A program made the translations under genes and the position numbers. Shown here one piece after another: positions 8,573-18,521 of a stretch of DNA of 64,000 nt (its first letter is position 1; each line of letters opens with the position of its first letter). This stretch comes from an uncultured Lachnospiraceae bacterium (lineage in GTDB: Bacteria; Bacillota; Clostridia; Lachnospirales; Lachnospiraceae). The stretch covers positions 1 to 64,000 of the forward strand of contig CALWLN010000070.1 of the NCBI GenBank assembly GCA_944381535.1. The letters are read 5' to 3'. Under the pieces are notes generated by a model. That model saw only the letters and a program-made list of their open reading frames with translations, was not told the DNA's origin and did no database searches.

Positions 8573-11500
8573 TTATTTTAAGCCTAAATTTGCCTTAACA
8601 TAAGACTCCAGCACCGTCCAAAGTTCATTGGCAATGGCCGCCATCCCTGCGTCTCCGGGATGATTCAATACGCCCTGGTTGATAGAGTCAACCCCAAACG
8701 CTTCCTTCAGTGCGTCTGCCTGGCCTTTGTACTGCGCATCCGTCAGATCCGACATATCCACGTAGGGATAACCGTACGCATCTGCGGCCTCGCTGAGAAC
8801 CGCCTCATTCTCCGCGCTGGTAAGGGGCATGTTGCCCACGATGATCTGGGCGTCCCCGTCCGGATTGAAGTAATCCAGAATTGCCTTGTACTTTTCTTTC
8901 GTAAAGGTATAGTCATTCTCGAAGCTGTCGTCTCCCTCATTTGCCCCGTTCTTCACGTTGGCGCCTATGGTGGAGATAATGATATCCGCGTCATAATCGG
9001 CATACCTGGCGTAATTTCCCCCGGCCAGATCCAGATCGTAGAAATACTTCTCAAACTCCGAGATATTCACGCCGTACAGCTCCACATTGTCGTTGGCCTC
9101 CTGTACCTTTGCCCGCAGAAGATGGATATAATCCTTATCCGGGCTGGTGGCCGCCATTCCCCAGTTGCCATACCAGCCGAGGCTGGCGTTGGGAGAATGC
9201 TGTGTGATGGAATTGCCAATGACAAGGATCTTCAACGGCTCTTCCTCCCCCTCCTGAAGCTCCTCTAAAAACTGCACAGAGCCAATGTAGGCCGCTTCAT
9301 TTTTCAGTTCCTCATTTGCCTGCGTGCCAAAAGGATATACGCACAGGCGGTCCAAAATCACATTTTCTCCAAGCTCGGCACTATCGGAGGACACGTCAAA
9401 CAGTACTTCCTCATAACCGCCTGTACCGCCGGTATAATTTACAGAATACCGCTTCATCGTTGTCTGATTCGTGCTTGTATCCAGGTACTCCGCCTGCACA
9501 ACCATTGTCTGGCCTTCCGCTTCTGTTTTGACACGGACACGGATATGGGTCAGATCCGAAGCAGGGATTCCCAGGGAAGCGTAGGATACATAGTCCCCCG
9601 ACGGCTTCTGGATATTTGCGCTGGTCCAGATACGGGGCTGGCCATCAGTGGTATTGATCAGTTTTACCGCACCGCCGATATTCTCCATGGAAGTTGTTCC
9701 TCCAACACACCATCCCTCCGTGCCTGTCTCAAAATAATAACTTCCGAACAGGACACGATATCCTTCCCCGGCAGCTTCACCCTCACCGTCATCCGCATTG
9801 GGATCGGCAGGTACTACCGGTTCATCCGGCTCCTCTACGGCCTTCAGGAATTCCACGGAATCGATACAGAAATTTTCCGCATAGCCGGATCCATTATAGG
9901 GCCACAGGCACAGGCGCTCCAAATATGTATAATCTCCCCAGTCCTCCTGACTTACGTCGATGAGCACCTCGGCCCAGCCGTCCGCACCTGCCGTAAAGGT
10001 GATATTATCAAAAGTCTTCATGAACTCTGTGCCTGTTTCCGTATCTCCCAGCAGTTCCAGCTTAAATGCCGTCTCCTCTACTGCCGCGTCTGTTTTAACC
10101 CGTAAGCGGATATGCGTCAAATCCTCCAGGGCAACGTGTATAAACGGTTCCTCCGGTGACCAGAACTTGCTGTTGCCCCCTGTGGATTTGATACTGATAT
10201 AACCTTCCGAATGGTAATTCACTTCTACCGCATCGGAACCGCCGGCCACCCAGTTCTCGCCGTCCTCCGCAAAGGTATACTCCTTCAGCGTCAGATACCC
10301 GTCATCCTCGTCCCGGGACTCTCTTACCAGCTCGATGGAATCAATCTGGGCCGTCTTTCCGATATTGTCCGTATTGATATCCGAGCCAAACGGGAAGACC
10401 TCCAGACGGTTGATCACATCATCCGTCGTCCACCGTTCATCCGCAGTCAGGTCGATCAGGATCTCCGCATAACCGTCCACACCGGCTGCCACATATTCCG
10501 CGCGATACGTAATATCCTCACCGGTTCTCCGTTCTACCAGCACTGCCAGAGGCGCATCCGTCACATCTGACTTGATGCGGATACGAAGATGTGTCACACT
10601 GGCCGTTGCAACTCCCATGGAAGCTTCCGGCGACCAGACTCGAAGCTGCCCGTCTCCGGCTTCCGCATTCAGGGCGCCGTTCAGCCAGCTGCAGACATTG
10701 TCCGCTCCTCCCTGCATCCAGCCTTCCATACTGGTGTTAAAATAATAACCATGTACTACTTGATAAGGATCGTCGTTGGGCTTCTCCTCCACATAGAGGA
10801 TCTTTGCCTCTCCATCCCACTGTACCTGGAAGCCTTCCGCCTCCAACAAACTCATAAGCGGCACATAGATCTTGCCTTTCTCATCCTTATAAGCTCCCTG
10901 AGGCACCGTAGTCTCCTGCCCATTGGCGATCATGGTATTGGAGCCATAGGGGAATCTGTAGAAATTGCCGCTTCCCATATAAATCTCCACAGCCGACTTA
11001 TCCATCCGCTCTCCCCACAGTAAATCTGTGAGCAGTGAAAGCTCATCCACCGGGAACATGAGCGTATCATTGATAAGTTTAATGGGCGTATTGTTATAAA
11101 CCTTGGTTCCATCCATATAGACAGTAGCGTCTCCGGTACTCTTTCTTGCTCTTGCCATCAGCTCTATCGAATCAATCTCGAAGGAGCCTGCTACCGTAAG
11201 AGGATCCAGCCGCAGCCGCGTAATGGTCCCCGCCCAGTTGGCATTACTGCTCACATCAATGAGCACCTCCACATAATCGTCCGCATCAGCCTCACTCTGA
11301 CTATAGATGGTGGATACGCCATGGGAGCCCACAAACGAGTCCATCCCCTCTGTCGTAAAATACAACTCCACGCCGCTGGAATCCACATCCGCTTTCATCC
11401 GAACGCGGATCTGTACGATCTCCATGGCATTCAATGACAATGTATCTAACATGATGGCCGGATCCGCATAGGAACTGTCGCCCTCCGTCGTATGGCCTTT

Positions 11501-14500
11501 CAGGACGCCGGTATCTCCCCATTCAATCTCCACAGGATGTGCCGGCTTATCCGCAGAGTCCTTCGCAACCTTCCAGCCTTCTAAATCACTGTCAAAATAC
11601 CAGCCGGACTTCACTTCCAGATCGGTAACTGTCTCCAGATCCACCTTCTTAACTTCTCTGTCCTGCACATACATATGGTTGATGCGTTCCTTCTGGCTCT
11701 CATTCGGGCGTGCATCCGTATGAGCGGTACCGTCCCCGAACACCTCACGGATCGCGTCCACATATCCGAACTCATACAGATTTGCGGGCATGATGAAGTG
11801 GCCTTCTCCGAACTCATTCCAGTTATCCAGAAGAATCATCTTAGAGCCCAGCGTACCCTCCTGCAGGGTCGGCATAAAGTCGTCTTTGATCCATCTTAAG
11901 AGCTCTGTGTAGTCCTCGATGGTACAGTAGCCTCCGCCGTCACGATCCCAGGCTCTGGCGTCCCAGCCCATGCTGGCCACAGGTATGATCTCCGCATCGC
12001 TGCCCGCGGCCGCAATGGAATCCCGCATGGCTTCCATCCCGCCCTCCTGGCTTGAAATGACGCTGCAGTTGGGTCCCCAGCTGTATGTGTACTGGCCGTC
12101 AAAGCCAGCTGTCTCTATATCATCTACGATGCTGCCGTTGCTGTTGGACATGATTACATAACATCCATCAAAACCGGCATCCACACAGGCCTGCCGCAGA
12201 TATGCAAGCTCATCCGCCACGTTCTCGGCGCTTCCGCCGAAATAGGACATCAGCATATTGACATTGTACATACCTACTACGGGCTTGTTGTCGATCACCA
12301 GATACCGGTCATCCTTGAAATACTGCTCGATCCAGTAGGGCACCACATTTTCCCTAAAGTCCTCCGAACCGGATACCGGGCCGCCTGCGCATTCCCAGGT
12401 AATGGCAAATTTCATACCGTCGCTGTAGCGGGCGTTCATGTATCCCTCATGGAGCGCCATACCGTTCCGGTTCGCCTTGATGGGCTCGTCGTTGCTGCCC
12501 TGGGGGCGATACCAGCAGAACAGCTCATAGTCGATCCCGTGGTCGATCTTCCACTTCAGCTCCCAGTCAGCCGCCTCCGGGGTCATCTCATCGTAGTAAC
12601 CCATCAGAGAGGTTCTCTCATCCCACTGGGTCAGCCAGTCATAGCCGAAATGCGTTCCCTCTACCCAGAGGTTGCAGCTCTGTACGCCCACAAGCACGTC
12701 GTCCTCAGATTTCTCCACGGGCACCGGCTCCGGAACGTAGTCCTCGGGATAAGGAATCCAGTCTTTCAAAAGGATATCATCCAGATAAGCCTGTCCATTC
12801 CCGGCCTCAAAAGTCAGCTTTGTAAATTTCTCAAAGGGCAGTTCAATCCCTTCCCCTTTCAACTTATGGTTCAGATACAACATGCCGCCCTCGTCCGTCT
12901 GCTTGAGCATCACATGATACCAGAGGTTCGTCTGACACTCATACAGCGGCTCAAAAGTGCCGTCTGCCTTGTAATACCCGAATTGATTTCCCTTCGTTGC
13001 CACCTTGAAGGCGTTTCCATCCGCGTCCTCCAGGATCATGGCGAATTCATCCATGCTCTCCGGGATCAAGAGTTGATATTCCAACCATGCGCCGTCTTCT
13101 TCATAGGACACCTCTCTTGTAACGGACGCGCCGTTTTCCATCAGAAGGCTGTAAGAATCGGGGCCCTGGGTACCTGTCTTATAGGCTGGAGCCGCGCTTC
13201 CGGTCACCGTCCACTCATCAGAGACCTTACCATTGTCCGCATTTAAGAATTTCTCGTTTACATAATAGCCGGTATAGATGCGCAGCGTCTGGATCGTGAC
13301 GGTTCCAATCCCTTCCTCCGTCGTCTGTATATACATTCTATCCAGAGCCTGACACTCGTTCAGGAACTTCAGATTCTCAGCCACCGTATCGCCATCCGCG
13401 ATCACGGTGTAAGTTCCGTTTGCGGGGCTGACCAGAACCTTCAGAGTGCTGAAACGTCCGTTAGTAACCTCGCACAGTGCAGTCTCTCCCTCCGGCGTCA
13501 CGGCCTTCAGCATCCCTTCATCCAGAAGGAACCGGATACCCACCGTATCTTCATATCTCAGATCAACAGTCATGCCGCTTAATCCGGTATCTGCCTTCAA
13601 CGGGAATTCCCAGACAAAATCATCGGAAATCTCATTAAACTGTCTCTGCATGTGCGCGTCCGAATATTGGCTGGCATCCGTATAGGAAGCGCCTCCGTTG
13701 GTATGCGCCGGAATAGATGTCGGTGTAGAAACATCCCAGCTACTGTAACCCTGTACGCTGTTGGAATTGGCGCTCACCATGGTGAAATCATCCCATACCA
13801 CATAATAGCCGGTCTCATCCGATGCCTGCGGGGTATCGGGATCATCCGGATCTGCCGGATCATCGGGATCTACCGGGTCATCCGGATCTACCGGGTCATC
13901 CGGATCTACCGGAGTGTCGGTAGTTACAATATCATAACTAATGTCGGCAGATATCACAACGTCCTGATCGCCAACCTTCACATTCTTCGTCACCGAGAAT
14001 TCGCCCCGCTCGGAAGCCGCCAGTGCCGAAGCCGGCAGCATCGTGGCGATCATGCATACCGCTACTAACAGAGAAAGCAGCGCGCTTCCTTTCACCTTTC
14101 GGTTTCTCACGAAGAACACGCCCAGACCGCCTGCCGACGCGAGCATCAAAAGAATCCATACGCCTAACAGCCCGTCTCCTGTCTTGGGAGTCGTGCTGCC
14201 TGTACCTGTAATGGCTTTCATTGCCAAAAGCACTGTATCACCAGTCCTGGAAGCTCCGGGAGCCAGTGTAAAGCTATCCATGGTCACGCTGCCGGACACA
14301 GCCTCCATTCCCTCCGGCACATGGATCACCGTACGGATATTTTGAATATCCTTATCCCCCTTATTGGTTACCGTAAGAGTAACATCCACCTTCTCATCCG
14401 CAGCATATGCTGCTTTTGATGTGTTCAAAACCGCTTCCAGACCGTCCTTAGAGTTCGTCCCTAAGTCCGCCGCTCTCACGTTTGCAAAGGCCATGCAGCT

Positions 14501-14560
14501 GGAAAATACCAGCACCAGCGCAAGCGCAAGCGGAAGCCAATATTTTTTCACTTTTTTCAT
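8573..14560 (-). CDS. Giant secreted multidomain GH99-like / SGNH esterase protein
   Basis: A 1995-residue exported carbohydrate-active protein. It has a signal peptide (1-30), a CARDB/DUF11-like domain (about 35-120), and a sorting-type motif PKTGD near residue 125 followed by a membrane helix and basic residues. A second signal-like hydrophobic stretch (158-184) and a PVDPDD repeat linker (about 217-245) come next, then two lamin-G-like regions (250-600). A GH99/WbsX-like domain follows (about 620-960, ending near LLDNWNEFGEGHF). Four repeats with an [F/Y]xxxxEGW-type opening (near 983, 1267, 1423, 1604) look like carbohydrate-binding modules. A copper-amine-oxidase-N-like stalk lies at 1143-1265. 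The C-terminus (1776-1995) is an SGNH hydrolase with GNSIT, TIGANV and NHPGD. It is the last gene of the transporter operon. Likely roles are endo-cleavage and deacetylation of a complex glycan at the cell surface. Confidence 0.8.
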   Translation of the reverse strand: MKKVKKYWLPLALALVLVFSSCMAFANVRAADLGTNSKDGLEAVLNTSKAAYAADEKVDVTLTVTNKGDKDIQNIRTVIHVPEGMEAVSGSVTMDSFTLAPGASRTGDTVLLAMKAITGTGSTTPKTGDGLLGVWILLMLASAGGLGVFFVRNRKVKGSALLSLLVAVCMIATMLPASALAASERGEFSVTKNVKVGDQDVVISADISYDIVTTDTPVDPDDPVDPDDPVDPDDPADPDDPDTPQASDETGYYVVWDDFTMVSANSNSVQGYSSWDVSTPTSIPAHTNGGASYTDASQYSDAHMQRQFNEISDDFVWEFPLKADTGLSGMTVDLRYEDTVGIRFLLDEGMLKAVTPEGETALCEVTNGRFSTLKVLVSPANGTYTVIADGDTVAENLKFLNECQALDRMYIQTTEEGIGTVTIQTLRIYTGYYVNEKFLNADNGKVSDEWTVTGSAAPAYKTGTQGPDSYSLLMENGASVTREVSYEEDGAWLEYQLLIPESMDEFAMILEDADGNAFKVATKGNQFGYYKADGTFEPLYECQTNLWYHVMLKQTDEGGMLYLNHKLKGEGIELPFEKFTKLTFEAGNGQAYLDDILLKDWIPYPEDYVPEPVPVEKSEDDVLVGVQSCNLWVEGTHFGYDWLTQWDERTSLMGYYDEMTPEAADWELKWKIDHGIDYELFCWYRPQGSNDEPIKANRNGMALHEGYMNARYSDGMKFAITWECAGGPVSGSEDFRENVVPYWIEQYFKDDRYLVIDNKPVVGMYNVNMLMSYFGGSAENVADELAYLRQACVDAGFDGCYVIMSNSNGSIVDDIETAGFDGQYTYSWGPNCSVISSQEGGMEAMRDSIAAAGSDAEIIPVASMGWDARAWDRDGGGYCTIEDYTELLRWIKDDFMPTLQEGTLGSKMILLDNWNEFGEGHFIMPANLYEFGYVDAIREVFGDGTAHTDARPNESQKERINHMYVQDREVKKVDLETVTDLEVKSGWYFDSDLEGWKVAKDSADKPAHPVEIEWGDTGVLKGHTTEGDSSYADPAIMLDTLSLNAMEIVQIRVRMKADVDSSGVELYFTTEGMDSFVGSHGVSTIYSQSEADADDYVEVLIDVSSNANWAGTITRLRLDPLTVAGSFEIDSIELMARARKSTGDATVYMDGTKVYNNTPIKLINDTLMFPVDELSLLTDLLWGERMDKSAVEIYMGSGNFYRFPYGSNTMIANGQETTVPQGAYKDEKGKIYVPLMSLLEAEGFQVQWDGEAKILYVEEKPNDDPYQVVHGYYFNTSMEGWMQGGADNVCSWLNGALNAEAGDGQLRVWSPEASMGVATASVTHLRIRIKSDVTDAPLAVLVERRTGEDITYRAEYVAAGVDGYAEILIDLTADERWTTDDVINRLEVFPFGSDINTDNIGKTAQIDSIELVRESRDEDDGYLTLKEYTFAEDGENWVAGGSDAVEVNYHSEGYISIKSTGGNSKFWSPEEPFIHVALEDLTHIRLRVKTDAAVEETAFKLELLGDTETGTEFMKTFDNITFTAGADGWAEVLIDVSQEDWGDYTYLERLCLWPYNGSGYAENFCIDSVEFLKAVEEPDEPVVPADPNADDGEGEAAGEGYRVLFGSYYFETGTEGWCVGGTTSMENIGGAVKLINTTDGQPRIWTSANIQKPSGDYVSYASLGIPASDLTHIRVRVKTEAEGQTMVVQAEYLDTSTNQTTMKRYSVNYTGGTGGYEEVLFDVSSDSAELGENVILDRLCVYPFGTQANEELKNEAAYIGSVQFLEELQEGEEEPLKILVIGNSITQHSPNASLGWYGNWGMAATSPDKDYIHLLRAKVQEANDNVELYGVNISEFEKYFYDLDLAGGNYARYADYDADIIISTIGANVKNGANEGDDSFENDYTFTKEKYKAILDYFNPDGDAQIIVGNMPLTSAENEAVLSEAADAYGYPYVDMSDLTDAQYKGQADALKEAFGVDSINQGVLNHPGDAGMAAIANELWTVLESYVKANLGLK
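13838..13912 (-). repeat. In-frame 18-bp tandem repeat coding PVDPDD
   Basis: A unit of 18 bp (reading CCGGATCTACCGGGTCAT on the plus strand) recurs about four times with small changes. It encodes an acidic proline-rich linker between the N-terminal anchor part and the catalytic part of the giant enzyme. The length is likely to vary between strains through slippage. Confidence 0.75.
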
Positions 14561-14575
14561 TCTGCTTCTCCTTTT

Positions 14576-16270
14576 TTAATTATTTCTGTTTTGCCCGATA
14601 TGGCCGTCCTGATAGGTAACGCTTCCCCAGCCGTCAAAATCCAGCTGGACCGTATCGGTAGTAATGACACCGCTCCCCCATTTTGAATGCACACAGGGGC
14701 TGTCATAGGTCTCATAGGGAAATGCCACAGGCTTTTCGTCAATCCATCTTCCCTGACGGTTCATCTTCAGATTCCCGTAGGTCAGAGCCATGCTCTCGCT
14801 GTCAAAGACGGGCTGATTCGCCTTCACCATTTCCTGAAATTTTTCAAAACTTCCACATTCCTCTTTTGTCGCGACAGTGCACACAACACCATGCTTACTG
14901 CCATAGCTTCTGACTTCCACATCCTTCAGATCCGGCCTTCCCTCCGAAATACCTTCCGAGCACCACAGGACAGCGTAAACCCTGTCCTTATAATTCATCC
15001 AGAGAAACTTGTCCTCCAACTGTGTCTCAAGCTTCTGAAAAGGAACGCTGGCATGGATAAACTGCTCCTCCTTGGGCGGAATGTCATAAGTCGCCATTGC
15101 CACATTTCTGTCACTGAAAAACTGGCCGCAGCAGCAGAACAGATCCCCGGTCCAATATCCGTGCTCCTTCCCCTCCGGCCCTGTGCTGCCCGGATGATGC
15201 GTAAAGATACGGACATCCGGCTCCGGAAGGATCGTCAGCTCCCATTCGTGCTGCTGATGATGCGCGTACCAGGCCGCTTCACTTCCCTTTGGATAATCAT
15301 CCTGCCAGGCAACGCCGCCAATTATATAATCCGGCGTCACAAGGGTGCGCTTGTTAATATTTCCCGGCACCTGTGGGACCTGTCTGTGGGGCGTCTCATA
15401 AGTAATGCTGTGCAGATGCTTGCACTCCCGGTTCTCCCAAACATCCGGCCTTCCATTTAACACCTCATACACATAGTCTGCCGGAACAAAATCGCTTGCG
15501 GCCGCCTCTAAGAACTGGCCGTCCGGCAGATCCTCTCCAAAATACAGCTGGTAAATGACATACATCCCGCTCTTTCTATGGTCAAACACCGTATCCTCAT
15601 AGATTCTGCCGTGGGCTCCGCCATAATACCCCTGCTTGGAGCAGTCCATGATCATATCAAGAAGCATCACATTCGCGGACATCTCCGCGTATTTTTTCAT
15701 CTGAGGCTCCCCGAAATCATACAGACTTAATAAGACGTTGAAAACCTCTGCGCCATAGCCATAGGAGTCGAACTCCGCCCAGCCTCTCTGTGCCCGGAAC
15801 CGGATGAATTCCTGAAGGAAATCACGGTCCGCCTCCACCACCTCCTTTGCATTCATACCGTACTGTTGAAATACAGTATCGGGATATTTCAATCCATACA
15901 AATACCTGGATGTATGGAAAAAAAACATGTGGTTCTCTGACTTATATTTACTTTCAAAATTCCATTGCGTAAAAAATCTGTGAATAAGCTTCCTTGTCTC
16001 TTCCGGGAGTTTCTCTTCCACACTGTAGCAGGCTCTCACAAGCTTATGGGCCACAAAGTCCGGCTCTCCTGTAAGATCCCTTCCCGGATTCGTGGGATGG
16101 GGAAGTTCAAACCATCTCGCAATGCGGTTTATCCTCTCGATTGCCGCCGTTTCTTCCGCTTCTCCGGCTCCAAACACCAGTCTTGCAACACTCGGACCGC
16201 CATAAGCGTCCTTTTCCAAATCACTTTCCAACAAACCGGAAATCATTTTTTCACGCAGCCGCTGATTCAT
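14576..16270 (-). CDS. Probable polysaccharide lyase/hydrolase, family not assigned
   Basis: A 564-residue cytoplasmic protein without signal peptide. The N-terminal 250 residues are helical with aromatic-rich turns (GWAEFDSYGYGAEVFN), as in alpha/alpha-toroid enzymes. The C-terminal half is beta-rich with many His, Tyr and Trp residues (SITYETPHRQVPQ, WYAHHQQHEWEL, FTHHPGS, YWTGDLFCCCGQ). This two-part build is typical of toroid plus beta-sandwich lyases and glycosidases, but I cannot name a family. The ATG at 16270 is chosen because of GGAGGAG seven bases upstream; it overlaps the end of the GH105-like gene by 20 bases. It probably acts on imported oligosaccharides together with its neighbours. 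Confidence 0.55.
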   Translation of the reverse strand: MNQRLREKMISGLLESDLEKDAYGGPSVARLVFGAGEAEETAAIERINRIARWFELPHPTNPGRDLTGEPDFVAHKLVRACYSVEEKLPEETRKLIHRFFTQWNFESKYKSENHMFFFHTSRYLYGLKYPDTVFQQYGMNAKEVVEADRDFLQEFIRFRAQRGWAEFDSYGYGAEVFNVLLSLYDFGEPQMKKYAEMSANVMLLDMIMDCSKQGYYGGAHGRIYEDTVFDHRKSGMYVIYQLYFGEDLPDGQFLEAAASDFVPADYVYEVLNGRPDVWENRECKHLHSITYETPHRQVPQVPGNINKRTLVTPDYIIGGVAWQDDYPKGSEAAWYAHHQQHEWELTILPEPDVRIFTHHPGSTGPEGKEHGYWTGDLFCCCGQFFSDRNVAMATYDIPPKEEQFIHASVPFQKLETQLEDKFLWMNYKDRVYAVLWCSEGISEGRPDLKDVEVRSYGSKHGVVCTVATKEECGSFEKFQEMVKANQPVFDSESMALTYGNLKMNRQGRWIDEKPVAFPYETYDSPCVHSKWGSGVITTDTVQLDFDGWGSVTYQDGHIGQNRNN

Positions 16271-18425
16271 TTTTTCTCTCCTCCAGTAAAGCCCCATATT
16301 CCGCTCCCGCCGCTAAGATAACGCCGGTGCCATGGTCGTCATTGATGATCGTCGGTATTGAAAAATAATATTCTGCTTCCATCTGACATCCGGAGCCCAT
16401 ACAGACGCCGTACACGTTGCCCTCTCTGTCCACGCTGTGGGTAAGGAGCCCCAGCCATGCTCTTTGTATCGTTTCCAGGAAATCTTCCTTCAGCCAGCCA
16501 TACTTCACACCTCTTGTAAAAGCCAGCAAAAACATCCCTGTACAGGAGGTTTCCAGATAAGAGCCTTCCTCCGTCCGGTTCAATACCTGATGCCACAAAC
16601 CGCTCTCGTCCTGTAAGCTCTGAATCCCTTTCGCCATCTCGCAGAAAAGTTCTTTTTCCCTGGACAGGTCTACCTTCCCGTCCCCGTACATCAGAAGCTC
16701 GGAGAGGGTCCACATCACCCAGCCATTGCCCCTTCCCCAGGGTACGCGGTTCGCCTTACCCAAATCCGGAAAATAGATGTGGGAAAAAAGATGTTCTTCT
16801 TCCATATACAACCGTTTCCGAAATCCCTGTATCTGCGCGGCCGCTTTCAAATACCAGGAAGTATCCCCTGTCAGGACTCCCATACGGATCAAAAACGGAC
16901 AGCTCATATACAGATCGTCCGCCCACATGGTATCTTCCCGGTAATACGTTCCATCCTCCAACCTGGGAATCGTCTCCTCCGCTTGATAACGAATGCGTTC
17001 AATAACAGGAAGAAGCGCTTTATCACTGGAGTCCAGATAAGCGTCAATGAAATTCATCCCCATGGTTCCGATATTGTCCAGCACATTCATAGCGAAGATC
17101 CGCGGCATAAACGCAGGCATCACATGCTTCTCTATGTCGTATTCGATATAGTCAAAATACCTGGCCAGAAATCTCATATTTTTCACAAAAAGGCTCTGAC
17201 GCGCCCCATCTTCCAGATAACATGCGGCAGCCCGGATTCCATAGAACCCCACCATCAGAGCGTAAAACCACTGTCCGAAGAAAATACTGTCCAGATAGAT
17301 ACGCAGCCTGCTGCCATCGCAGAATCCCCAGTAGAGCTTCTGGCCTCTCCGGTTCACAAAAACACTGGCAAGGTCCCAGCCATACTCCGGGCCGTGACGC
17401 CAAACGCCAAAAAAAGGCCCCACATACATTGCCTTGGCACCTGCGGCTCTGGCCGTAGACAAAAAAGATAAGGTCAGATTCGAGGTATCCAGCCATAGTT
17501 TCCATTCCTTCTGGCCCCTTCTTACCCGAAACAATACCTTATCGCCGGCGCTCAGCTTCAGGCAGCCCTGCCTGCATGATCCCTGCCTGGCCGAATCAGA
17601 CGCCTTTTCCTCTGCCGGACACTCTTTTTGATTTACGTAAATGCGCTCCACATTTCCCCGATAGGCAAGCATATGGTCGCAGAGAGCCTCCGTATAGACG
17701 TAGCTGACATCCCCCTCACCGCATAACATATTGAAATCAAAGGTCTCGTCCTCTGAAAGCTTTGGGGGCCACTGCCAGTCCACCCTTTCATATTCCTTTT
17801 TCGGCTCCGCCAGTTCTGAAGCTTTCAACAGATGGGAAATTGCTACGCCTTCCTCACCGGACATTCCCTTCTGGGGCAATACCGCCCTTGCCCAGAACAG
17901 ATAATCGTTCGCCCACATAAAAGGATAGCGTTTCACAGAAATCAGAAACTCAAACGAAAATGCTCTGTCCGCCCGCCTGACGCAAAGGATCCTTACCCCA
18001 TTCTCCCCATCCTTTTTCACCAGGATCGGCAGATGTATCTTATCCTCTCCTCCCAGCGCCCTCTGCAGCGTTTCGCCGGTATTGACGCTTCCTTCTATCC
18101 CATCATAAATACAGATACCGTTATACCAGACTTTTACACCCGCGCTGACATTGAGATATATCTCCTCTGTCTGAGAACATGCGATGTAAAAATCCACAAA
18201 CGCTCCGTCTCCGGCCTCCGCTTCCGGATACATCTTGCCCAGATCCACTTTCTGGCTGGACAAGGTACCGGTATAGCCCACATATTCACAGGGTTTAAAC
18301 GGACGGTAGTACACCTTTTCCTCCGGCCTGGTAAGCAGTGCATGCTCCATAACAGTGGAAATTACCTGTTTTGGCTCCCGCATTTCTGCGATCATCTCCC
18401 GGCCTTTTTCCATTTTCTCATTCAT
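16251..18425 (-). CDS. GH105/GH88-like unsaturated glycuronyl hydrolase
   Basis: A 724-residue cytoplasmic enzyme. The first 330 residues form a beta-rich N-terminal domain. From about 360 on there is an alpha/alpha-barrel with the GH105 hallmarks: DTMWADDLYMSCPFLIRMG with the catalytic-type Asp, WGRGNGWVMWTLSELL, SCTGMFLLAFTRGVKYGWL and the closing DHGTGVILAAGAE. Such enzymes remove the unsaturated uronic acid left by polysaccharide lyases. This implies that a uronic-acid-containing polymer is cut by a lyase here or elsewhere. The start is supported by GAGAGGATTCC. No signal peptide, so the substrate is an imported oligosaccharide. Confidence 0.82.
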   Translation of the reverse strand: MNEKMEKGREMIAEMREPKQVISTVMEHALLTRPEEKVYYRPFKPCEYVGYTGTLSSQKVDLGKMYPEAEAGDGAFVDFYIACSQTEEIYLNVSAGVKVWYNGICIYDGIEGSVNTGETLQRALGGEDKIHLPILVKKDGENGVRILCVRRADRAFSFEFLISVKRYPFMWANDYLFWARAVLPQKGMSGEEGVAISHLLKASELAEPKKEYERVDWQWPPKLSEDETFDFNMLCGEGDVSYVYTEALCDHMLAYRGNVERIYVNQKECPAEEKASDSARQGSCRQGCLKLSAGDKVLFRVRRGQKEWKLWLDTSNLTLSFLSTARAAGAKAMYVGPFFGVWRHGPEYGWDLASVFVNRRGQKLYWGFCDGSRLRIYLDSIFFGQWFYALMVGFYGIRAAACYLEDGARQSLFVKNMRFLARYFDYIEYDIEKHVMPAFMPRIFAMNVLDNIGTMGMNFIDAYLDSSDKALLPVIERIRYQAEETIPRLEDGTYYREDTMWADDLYMSCPFLIRMGVLTGDTSWYLKAAAQIQGFRKRLYMEEEHLFSHIYFPDLGKANRVPWGRGNGWVMWTLSELLMYGDGKVDLSREKELFCEMAKGIQSLQDESGLWHQVLNRTEEGSYLETSCTGMFLLAFTRGVKYGWLKEDFLETIQRAWLGLLTHSVDREGNVYGVCMGSGCQMEAEYYFSIPTIINDDHGTGVILAAGAEYGALLEERKNESAAA

Positions 18426-18473
18426 TTTATAGGAATCCTCTCATTCCTGCCTGTAAATATTTAATTGGGAAAA

Positions 18474-18495
18474 GGGGACGGCGACAGCCGCCCCC
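18474..18495 (-). terminator. Intra-operon hairpin after the solute-binding protein gene
   Basis: On the minus strand GGGG-G-CGGC and GCCG-T-CCCC enclose a four-base loop (one mismatch) and are followed by TTTTCCC. It lies between the solute-binding-protein gene and the GH105-like gene. A partial terminator or mRNA-protecting hairpin here would give the usual excess of binding protein over the enzymes downstream. Confidence 0.5.
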
Positions 18496-18521
18496 TCTCC
18501 ATCTTAGCAAAACCTGCCCGC

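Noticed and set aside
13838..13912. Regular DNA repeats resembling a small CRISPR array
   Set aside because: The 18-bp units are adjacent, in frame and encode PVDPDD in the giant enzyme; there are no spacers and no cas genes.
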